Shown here piece after piece: positions 54,618 through 64,000 of a stretch of DNA of 64,000 nucleotides (positions are counted from its first letter, which is position 1; each line of letters begins with the position of its first letter). The notes below the pieces were generated by a model. It was not told the DNA's origin and made no database searches. It saw only the letters and a program-made list of their open reading frames with translations. This DNA comes from Ascaphus truei (Eukaryota > Chordata > Amphibia > Anura > Ascaphidae). The position numbers were made by a program, and so were the translations under genes. The stretch spans positions 232,349,727 through 232,413,726 of the forward strand of contig CM071568.1 of assembly GCA_036426205.1 (NCBI GenBank), given 5' to 3'.

Positions 54618-57600
54618 GAGCTTACAATCTAAAAGCATAGCAGTTGTATGCAGGATTCTAGCAATGACTTCTGGGTAATTGCTTTGTATGTAAGCTCTGA
54701 TGCATTCACCTTCATACCTATTAAGTTAAGCTCAAGCGCTTTATAGACAGTCTTCTATAAGAAAATATCAGGCTTCATCTGTGGGACTGGGATTTTGAGC
54801 CTCTGGGAATCGCAAATAGAATTTCAATGTTCTTAAGGGGGTTGTAAAGCATTTGTTGTTTGTTCCTTTGTAATCATATTATTTTCAAGATGGTAGTGGT
54901 ATTATGTTCATCATGACATGTGTTTCTCTGGTTGAGTAACTGATCCTTTCCCCTAGGAAGCCACTGGTGTTAAATACTTTAATACTTTAATAGTAGCAGT
55001 TTTTCTATGTTGAATATTCCCTCAGCAGCAGGGACACCAGGACAATTTAAAGGTCTAAAATTATATAAGTTTCAAAGGTTTTAAGGGATTCCTGGTCCAA
55101 TTCTTCAAAGTTTCATACACATGGAATTGTGTGCATTAAAGACATTTTCTACAAGTCTCTGGAAATATTTATGTTTAGGCATTTTTACAGTACATAAAAT
55201 ATGTCCATTTTATAAATCAGTATGTGTTATGTTAAAAGTCACATACTCTTTACTTCAGGAAATAGACGTAAGAGTTAAAGAGGCATCTTGGTGTCCCTTT
55301 TATTTATTTTTTCTTAGATAAACTGTCTTTATTAATCCTTTTTATTAATCCAAGCCCACTTTTCCACCTGAACTTGCAGAATATATGGAAAGACTGGAAT
55401 GAAGGTAAATATCCTTCATAAATGCTTCTTAGGGTATAATATGAATCTTCGACAGTACTGTACCTAAACCAAAATGAGGAGAAATCTGTTGCAGTTGCAG
55501 TTTTGTTGCAAAGTTGTGCTGGGCATATTAACTGGACTACTATCAAGAGTAAAACCCAAATGGCAGTACTTTATGATACATTAACACTAGCATAACCCCC
55601 AACTGAGATTACTATGAGCAGATGCAATATAGATCTTCATCAGGATTGTGGCTAACTCATCAGAGTTGACCTTTTAAGGCCATTCTGCTCGTGTGAACCC
55701 TCCTTCTCATGTTTGCTCCATTAAAAAAAAAAAAAAACACTCATCCAAATTTGATAGACCAAAATGGCTGCTTGGTTTGGGCCTAGTTCTCTAGCCTACT
55801 GAGCAAATTGTATTTGGCCTTTTTTTGCCAGCCCAGCCCATGTGCCCATCATAGAATCAAGGAATGGTGTGAGCCAGTGTGATTTGCTTGCTATACACAC
55901 GGTGCACTGAAGAGTATTGGCCTGGGCCTGCTACGGCAGCAGCAACCATAGGCGACAGAGTAGGAGACCATCTGGGCATCAGATAGAGGAGAATTTGGGT
56001 TGAGCACGGATGGGTCTGCTCTTGGCCTGATATCAGGAGAATGCTGCTCCACAGCCAGAGGCCTCTTGGAGGTGCTACACGAGCCCTGACTACCTGGAGC
56101 CTTACAAAATGGCAGACATGGTAAGAGACTAGGATTGCCAGGTGGCTTGTCCAAAAATAATGGACACAATCGTAAAAGATGCGAGACCCCCCCAATACAT
56201 GTATAATATAATAATACTGCCCCGCAATATATATAAGAATCAGACTTACCTTGGGGATGGTCTCAGGTCGGTCCCGGTGGCTGCGGGATGTGGGGCGGTG
56301 GCTTAAGGTGGGCCGGTGGTTGCGGGATGGGGGGGCAGTGGCTGTGGGTAGGACGTGGCTGTGGGATGATGTGGGGAGGTCACAGCAGTTGCCGCCAGCC
56401 CTGACTCTCCCCCACTGCAGGCTTCTCCCTCACTGTCTGTCCCACGTTGAGGTATCTGATGTTGATGTCACGTGCGCTGGGCCTCCCTCTCATGCTGGCA
56501 CTCACTGGAAGCCAGTCAGAGAGACCCGGCGCATGTCAGCAACAGACACCTCGGCGTGGGACAGACAGACACTGCACATTCACATTGGTCAAACTTTAAG
56601 GTGTGTTATTTAGGAAGCGCTATTAATGGAGATTTTCATGTGCGTTACATGCTAATGCAAATCTTTTTTATAATATTGAGAAATGTTTCATTTTTACACT
56701 TATGAACTTGTCACTTAATAATATGGTATATTGTGCAATAATGACTGTATAAAGTATGGGTGTACAATAATGTATATCCATACATAGCTCAACAATCTTA
56801 ATTAATATTTAAATTATATTAATATACAATTAAAACAAATGAAGGAAGGACATCTTTAATTTATTTTAATGATACATTAATGAAAATGAAATCTTAATTT
56901 ATATTGTTGAGGTATGTATGAATATATATTATTGTCCACCCATTCGTTATACAGTAATTATTACATTGCATACCATATTAGTTAACACAAACATATGACT
57001 TTAATCGCTACAAACCATAATATAATTTGTGTTTCAGACATTTATATGAGCCATAACATATATCTTTGTACTATATAACTCATGTAACGTTTAGTAATGA
57101 CAGGGTTAAGTCATGTACTTAATACATTGCTTTTAGGCTATTTCAGGAAATAACTCAATGCTAATCAGGGTCTGGATGTGAGTAAGGGCAGCTTTGGGAA
57201 GGTGCTAAATACTGTAGCGTTATTATCATGTGCTAACTGTAACGGAGGTGTGAGGATCTCCGGTGTTAGGTAAACTGCTCATTACCATATGTTTTACATA
57301 TGAGTAAGCAAAACGTCTGTTCAAATTTATCAATCCGTTATTTTTAATGAAAATGCCAGGACATCGTAGCGCTGCGCACCTTTGGGGATCTGCGTTACTG
57401 ATATTGATACATTAAAATGACATTAACGCAATGTTAAAAAATAAGCGACCTTTTTACGATCTACCCAAAGATTCTATAGTGTCAATTTCTTTCCAAATTG
57501 TCCCCTGTGTTGTCTTTAGGCAATGACGATTAAATCTAAAAATGTCACCAATTTGAATTGTCCTAGGAAAAGGAGATTGCTTCTTGTAGAGCTGAAAAAG

Positions 57601-57849
57601 TCCAAGGCCCTAACAAATCTAAAAAGCTTCAGAAGTATATACAGTATATTTTTTTTCTTGCACTTTTTTTAAAAGCTTTTTCCCCACTATGTCTTAATGT
57701 TCTAAACTTAACCATTTTTAACTACTGTAGCTTGCACATAGCACATACTACTGTATGTGCTCCTACATTTTAACCCCCTTATCACTGCATATGTCACACA
57801 TCCTATGCTATTGACCATATAATTGTTTTGTTTATGCTTTTCTCTATGC
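54618..57849. other. AT-rich DNA and one GC-rich patch, no gene
   Basis: 54618-54650 is the right half of the interrupted L2/MIR-like tail. 55.85-56.1 kb and 56.24-56.6 kb are GC-rich ('gcggtggcttaaggtgg', 'cggtggttgcgggatgg'), with frames lacking motifs. They are probably old repeats. The rest is AT-rich. Confidence 0.45.
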
Positions 57850-59620
57850 AGTGGAGGAAATACTTATGAGAAGTAAAAACATACAGAAATGAATCTATGT
57901 TCCGACCATGCCCCATGTCCTTGACTCTTACTATTCCATTTGGAGAGTTCAGGCAGATACAGTTTGGAGTCACAATGATTCTCTATTGCATGATCCAGCT
58001 GTGATTAATTAATTATCTTAATCTATCTCTAAATATTTCTCCAGTGGTTTGGGGAGGCTGGCAAGGCTGTATTCAAAATTCTATTAATCTCAGAGGGAAC
58101 AGCTAGGAAAAAGAATGCCCTTAATACTAATGTTAACATGCAGAAAAATCTAGCTATCCCAGAGAAGACCAACATATGTCTACCTCTCTAGACAAATAAA
58201 GATAATTCAAATGGGAGTGGTAGATTATCAAATGAGAAAGGTGCGACAAAAGTTCTATGAATGGTGCAAATGACCTGGTAAATGTCTTACAACCAAGCTG
58301 CAAAAAAACAAAATGCCACCCATTGCATTAAAGATCAGCAAAACCAACTAATACATGTTGCACTGGAAATGTCAGAATGTCTATCTATAGTAAGCTATAT
58401 AGCCCCACCACCTCATCTTCTGCTGAGCATATGTACTCATACTTACAGTAGATCTATGTAAGCCACTTTGCATCCCTGATTCCCAACAGACCAAGATGAT
58501 TACCTGAACAAGAAAATCAATCACATACATTACATTACATTTGCTATCAAACAGCTTACGAATGCTAAAATTGGTGGGTTCTATAAGAAATGTGAGACTT
58601 TAATCAGTCCTAAACTACATAAACTCTATAAAAGGGCTTCTGAACGATTCCCCTTTTTGGAAGAAATCTAGAAGCATTAATTTCTGTTTTTCCTAGAGCA
58701 GAAAAGGACCAAACTTAACTTTAAACTAATGTCCCTTTTAAATTTAGATCTAAAGATGTTTGCAAAGACCCTGGTGAACATATTGGATCTAATTCTCTCT
58801 ATTACTCCTGAGGAGACTGAATTTGTCCTTAACAGCCAAAGTTTGACAATACTCGCAGAGCAATGAATGTTATTGTCCATGCAAATAAAGTCTGTGATAG
58901 GGTTAATAAGCTTAATTAATAAAAAGGTACAGTAGCATTGTTGAGTGACAATATTCTTCTTCTTTTTTCATCTGGCCTCTCATTCATTTCCTTATGTAAC
59001 TTGAAAAAAATGGTAATGTGTCTGGATTTGAGATAAAAAAATCAGACATCTTTATCATAAATATTTCAGATCAAAGGTAAGCCTTCTTAAACATAATTTT
59101 CAGTTTGGGCCATTCACAACATGAAATACTTTGGCACTGAAAGCCAATATCATCGACCGTTTAGATATGTTTAAAAAAATCTTTGGACAGTTGGGATCAT
59201 AATGGCCTTTCATGGTTAGATAGGATAGCCGTTATCAAGATGTCAATTCTTCCTCCATTTCTGTTTACTATCCAGGCCTTTCCGGTAAAGATTTTCCAGA
59301 CCATGCTAGACAATTTTCTGAAGCTGATCCTTGGCTTTGTATAGAATAGAAAGAAACCATGGGTAAATAAAAAAAAATCCTATATTTTCAGAAATATAAG
59401 GGAGGCTTGGGTGTCCCTCATATTCATAAATACTACCACACCACCATCTTGAAAGCAATATGGTACTTGTTCAATAATTATAACAATAAAATAATGCTTG
59501 AACAAGCTAATTGTATAGATCACTCCTTAGTCTTGCTCTGTGGCCTTAAAATGAAAGACAGGCCTAAATATTTGAATAAACTTCCTACAATTTACTTTAC
59601 CCTTCAGCCTTAGGATTCAC
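57850..59620 (+). pseudogene. L1/Tx1-like LINE ORF2, decayed
   Basis: Plus-strand frames give SDHAPCP and LTIPFGEF near 57905 (end of endonuclease). RT blocks follow: MSLLNLDLKMFAKTLVNILD (58728-58790), then TPEETEFVL and FDNTRRAMNVIVHANK. The C-terminal domain reads MKYFGT, WDHNGLSWLDR, IAVIKMSILPPFLFTIQAF (about 59230) and GGLGVPHIHKYYHTTI (59402). This is the standard L1-clade order. Many stops and frameshifts are present and the catalytic box was not found. It is in the opposite orientation to the LINE at 24.7-29.1 kb and probably of the same broad clade. Confidence 0.8.
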
Positions 59621-59985
59621 GTGCTTGCTCTATTTACCTCACTTCCCACCCTTTAGCTCCTGATCCTTTGTTTTAATCCTCCTGATCAGACGCAGGAATC
59701 TTTACAAAATTGGACTTGTCAAGATGGCCTGTGCTTTTTTTCCTCAGCTACTGGATGAAAAACAGAATGATCCTTTTCCTACATTGAGGAACATTTGTTA
59801 GCTGGTAACAACATATTTTCCTTCACCCATATTTCATTGTTCAGTTCCTTCTATTAAAGCGGCTTAACAATCCTCTGTCACGTGGCATCTCTTGGATTTA
59901 TAACTTGTTGATATCCCTTGGTGTTACTACTAAGGTTACATAGTTACATATATGAGATTTGACTGAGCCACTGATTGCGCCACCG
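59621..59985. other. LINE 3' side, no gene
   Basis: Probably the remaining 3' part of the LINE, then unique sequence with 'ggttacatagttacatat'. Nothing further recognised. Confidence 0.4.
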
Positions 59986-60597
59986 GTGTGCAGGGATAGC
60001 CCTAAAACCTGACCCTTGATGACTGGAGCTGGCCCTTGAGGACTGGTGACCCTTGACGACTGGTAACCCTTGTGGACTGGTGACCCTTGAGGACTGGAGC
60101 TGGCCCTTGAGAATTGGTGACACTTGAGGACTGGAGCTGGCCCATGAGGACTGGTGACCCTTGAGGAATGGAGCTGGCCCTTGAGGACTGGTGACCCTTG
60201 AGGACTGGAGCTGGCCCACGAGGACTGGAGCTGGCCCATGAGGACTGGTGACCCTTGAGGACTGGAGCTGGCCCATGAGGACTGGTGACCCTTGAGGACT
60301 GGAGCTGGCCCATGAGGACTGGTGACCCTTGAGGAATGGAGCTGGCCCATGAGGACTGGTGACCCTTGAGGAATGGGGCTGGCCCTTGAGGACTGGTGAC
60401 CTTTGAGGACTGGAGCTGGCCCATGAGGACTGGTGACCCTTGAGGAATGGAGCTGACCCTTGAGGACTGGTGACCCTTGAGGACTGGAGCTGGCCCATGA
60501 GGACTGGAGCTGGCCCATGAGGACTGGTGACCCTTGAGGACTGGAGCTGGCCCATGAGGACTGGTGACCCTTGAGGAATGGAGCTGGCCACTCCTGA
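59960..60597. repeat. 37-bp minisatellite grown inside a hAT MITE
   Basis: The left edge 'gactgagccactgattg', 'gccacc' and 'taaaacctgaccc' is the interior of the MITE family seen at 4313 and 7632. The right edge 'gagctggccactcctg' matches its terminal repeat (…CCACCCCTG). Between them run about 15 copies of a 37-bp unit made of GAGGACTGGTGACCCTT and GAGGACTGGAGCTGGCCCAT. The 240-265 codon frames (SSRVTSPHGPAPVLKGHQ) are repeat translations in all three minus frames. Confidence 0.9.
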
Positions 60598-63500
60598 TCG
60601 AGATGGTAGGAAATGGACATGGATCACACTCCCTCCACATACTGTATATTGTTTTCCTCTCGTGCATTTAGAAAACAATTTATTATTTTTGTGTGTATAC
60701 ACATTTACATTTTTTTTTAAAATATATATAATCAATAGCATTATTTAATGGTGAGGTTCATAAATGGCTAAATAATAACCATAGCTAACATTGTTGGTGA
60801 CGCTCGCCTGCTTGCAGGTCTGTTCTTAATGCAGCAGTAGAAAGCATAATAGGAACACTTTGACAAGCTTCATAATGCTAATGCTGTTTTGATAGAGAAA
60901 ACCACAAGTAATGAAAATACCAGCCGCTCTCCTCTAGTACAGGTGTATAATAAGCACATATAATTACACCAAAGATACATAATTGTTTGTTGTTGCAGGT
61001 TACACATTGACAACAGCTGACTATGTTCATAATGTCTAGCTGGTGAGTTGTGCAATTTTCTTATGTCACTGCTGGTAGAAAGGAGAATTCCTTGTGGACT
61101 CTTATAGAAAAACATTCTGCACCTTTTGTAAGGCAGAATCCCACTGCTGCATGTCATTTTCTAGCAATACTATAGCGGCTTTGAAGACAGAACCCGTGAT
61201 TGAATTAATAAAATACATGAACAAAGGTGTAATCTGCAATTAATTATTAATAAATAATTATAGTGATGGTTATAATAACAGGGCAGATTAATAGTACAAA
61301 AACTAATACTGCATGTTCCCTCTTACATGGTCTTTATATTAAGGGATATTAGTACTGGGTGTTGTTAATAATGATAGTGATATATGATACTGTATATGTT
61401 TTTATAGTCATACTGACGTATATATTTATTTATATGTATGGCTTTGTACACAGAAATGGTTGGTTCAGGTATTTAATTTTCTAACAGCAAATGAAATTGA
61501 AATATAAATAAGTGTTTTGAAAACCAGTGAATCCTACCAACAGATGTGATGCTCTCAGTGTTCAGTAGCATTTCACATAAATGATTGTGTATGTATGTAC
61601 ACTTAATCAGCATGTACAGGTGGTGTGCCACCTGTTTAAATCATTTATGGTCTGATTTACACAGCATTGAGCCAAACGAAAACAATGAAGGAAATGATTT
61701 GCACTAGTACACTTCAAACAATTAATTCCTCTTATTTTAATAAGAAAACTTAGTTTGGAAGAGGGATCTGTAGCTGCATTTGTTGGCCCCTTATAACATA
61801 TATGTTTATAGTATGCTATCCAGTGTGATAAACATTTTCATTGGAAATACTTTTCTATTACCAACGTTTCCTCATAGTTTACATATATCCCAAGCAGTTA
61901 ATAATAATAATAATAATAATAATCATATAAAAAAATATATATACCAATACTATAGATATCTATTGCAAAATAGCAAGTACATTAAATATACAGTAAAAAA
62001 TATATACTTTAGAAAATGAGACAGAATATTTTAAGCAAATATGCCAAAGGGAAAATGTTAATATATCCAACCCTACAGCAGCACTTTTAATTCACTACAT
62101 CACTTCTCTTTGGGATGTGAATTGTTGCATGCTGCATGTAACTCTTCAATTAATATTAATTATTCATCTCAAAACTGGCCCACTATTGACAGTTGTAATA
62201 CTAATAATAAGGAGATCTATTTTTAAATGTTTTATTATTGTGGTGTTGATGTTGCAATTTTTTGCATTTAATACAATTCAATCATTTGTATTCATGTATG
62301 GAATGAATGTCATACTTGAAAGAAATAATTAGTAGTAATATATATACAGTAGTAATATGAACAATTCTCTCTCTATATTTTTTTAATCTCGTATTAGGCT
62401 AAAGCATAGTTGTGGATTCGCCTCCCTGTTTAGTGCCAATAAATACTTCCATCACACCCTTGCCATTCCAGTTTTAAGAACCACCTTCTTCTGCACCTCC
62501 AACTCTGTCACTTTCTCTAGTATGAGTTTTTACTATGTATAGTAGATACTAAATTCATTCATACGGAAGCAAGGTCAAATATTTTTCCTAATTAAAGGTG
62601 CCTCTATCAACCTCTGAACAATAGTTTACATGCTATGAACATATACAACTAAATTGATAACATTTTGGATAATTCAAATAATGGATATACTGTAGTTAAA
62701 AGTATTATTGTAGATAAAACATTTCATTAGAGACAAAAATCCTACCTGAGTCAAGATTGATTTTTTCCATATTTACAACCACTAGGATGAGGAGGAATGT
62801 GCAAGGGTAGGCACCAAAGTAATGCAAACTCTTCAGAATTGGTTTGCACATTTTTTAGTCAATATTTTCAAAAATGTCACAAATTAGCAAAATATTTTGC
62901 ATTCTTTTAAATGAAAGAAAAGAGGTAAAATGTTGCTTTTTTAACGTCAGTAGTTTTGACTAATACGTGATATGTTAGGATACGTTTTTGAGAGTTTTAC
63001 GCCCTTCCTCAGGTCTGTTAATACTGGTTTACAAAAGATTCCATTAGTATAATACAGATGTAAAATCCAAGATAACAATCAATCCCGTATTGTCTGATCA
63101 GAGAAAGAGATTAGAACTCTCCTTCACTTAATTTTTTGCATTTCTTTTTTGTGCTAATTTTATTGTTAAGAATTTTGAATATTTGGTGGTTTCTTCTACA
63201 TTTTTTTAATTATTTTCTTAGATAATTAATAATGATATTTTTACATTCTGTGCTTATTAAATTCATGCATGTAATAATTGAACTATATGAATGATAGCTG
63301 CATGTTTTATTTTCTTGTTTTTGTAAACATCTACAGGTATCTTTGTCTGTATTTGCATTCTGATCATTTCTACCTGGTCAGCGTGTCCATCTGCGAGTGC
63401 GTGCATTGATTCCTACCTTGGACAAAGGACTTTCAAAGCATAGCTGAATTAATTGGGAACCCCTTCAGTCTACATCTGCGTCCCCCCACAGGCAGGCTCG

Positions 63501-64000
63501 TATGTCCCAATAGGCTAAATTGGGGGGTGGGGGCGGCATCTTGGCGACACGCCACATGCATTTACCACCTCAAGAACATTTGTGAAGGAGGTGCTCCATC
63601 GACACCCTCCTCCTCCAGTTTTGTGATGTCACATAGTGACACGGTGCCATGACAACTCGACGTCACGTTGCCATTACAATGCAATGTCATGTTACGTCAT
63701 GGCGGCATTTTACACCACGTGACATTGTAGCATAATTTGATGCTGCAGCGCTGGAGGAGGAGAATGGCGGCGGCAGCAAAAAGGTGAGCGCCTAAGGGTG
63801 CACCACAGGTAAAACCGCAAAGCCTTTTGTGTCAGCTGAAGGGCAGCCAAAGGGTTTCAGCTATTTGCTGAATAGTATGTTAATGGTACAGCTGCTCTGT
63901 TACAATCCAAAACACACCAACCTTCTGATCCCCTGTACCCAATGTTTCTACTTACCCTTCCTTATAGAGTGCAAGTTCCTTTGGGCAGGGCCTCTTCCAA
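60598..64000. other. AT-rich DNA, no gene recognised
   Basis: Contains (AAT)n at 61899-61923 and several short AT tracts. 63500-63830 is CpG-bearing and resembles 45916-46260. No exon with convincing splice sites was found. Confidence 0.5.
61899..61923. repeat. (AAT)n microsatellite
   Basis: Eight perfect units. The Asn-run frame across it is not coding. Confidence 0.9.

Noticed and set aside
59990..60597. CRISPR-like regular array
   Set aside because: There are no unique spacers. The units are contiguous and both halves repeat, in a vertebrate-type genome.
59898..60741. Three overlapping minus-strand frames of 221-265 codons
   Set aside because: All three frames are open because the 37-bp unit lacks stops; the peptides are repeat translations.

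Overview
ORGANISM. This looks like eukaryotic, vertebrate nuclear DNA, most probably from an anuran amphibian. It is AT-rich and almost free of host coding sequence. It is packed with hAT, Tc1/mariner-like, Harbinger-like and fold-back DNA elements, with L1/Tx1-like, CR1-like and L2-like LINEs, with a Penelope-like retroelement and with LTR elements. The mix, with Penelope-like and L1/Tx1-like LINEs beside Harbinger and hAT MITEs, fits frogs well; the species cannot be fixed from this window. Most open frames are translations of simple repeats or fragments of transposon proteins. LAYOUT. (1) 1-15.6 kb: unique AT-rich DNA with small MITEs whose ends and target duplications can be read (4313-4473, 7632-7887, 11709-11916), a mariner-like MITE carrying a 20-bp minisatellite (1671-2596), GC-rich minisatellites (4.7-5.8 kb) and one plausible spliced host exon (7344-7478). 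(2) 15.6-22.5 kb: the most unusual block. Imperfect terminal inverted repeats at 15620 and 22534 enclose stacked fold-back repeats and two convergent intron-containing genes: a forkhead (winged-helix) protein on + (17555-18142, two in-frame TGA) and a coiled-coil plus BEN-domain protein on - (20213-21536, one in-frame TAG). I see no transposase between the ends. (3) 22.5-37 kb: nested retroelements. An L1/Tx1-like LINE on - (24.7-29.1 kb) is split by a Gypsy-like remnant and by an 814-bp solo LTR with a 5-bp target duplication. A CR1-like LINE on - (31.7-34.4 kb) is itself split by a 303-bp TIR element and abuts an L2-like LINE (34.4-36.2 kb). (4) 37.05-42.92 kb: a nearly 6-kb inverted repeat built on a Penelope-like element (reverse transcriptase plus GIY-YIG endonuclease, hammerhead-like motif). 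Its right arm carries dense small deletions, so an assembly artefact is a serious possibility. (5) 43-49.7 kb: broken Harbinger transposase, a 516-bp hAT element, purine tracts with an assembly gap, and microsatellites. (6) 49.80-54.62 kb: a complete two-LTR element with no recognisable pol gene. (7) 54.6-64 kb: AT-rich DNA, a decayed L1/Tx1-like ORF2 on + (57.85-59.62 kb) and a minisatellite grown out of a hAT MITE (60.0-60.6 kb). HOW PARTS RELATE. The forkhead and BEN genes converge, have separate poly(A) signals and share one TIR-bounded block, so they may be the two DNA-binding proteins of one mobile element or domesticated leftovers; this is inference. Elsewhere the elements interact only by nesting.
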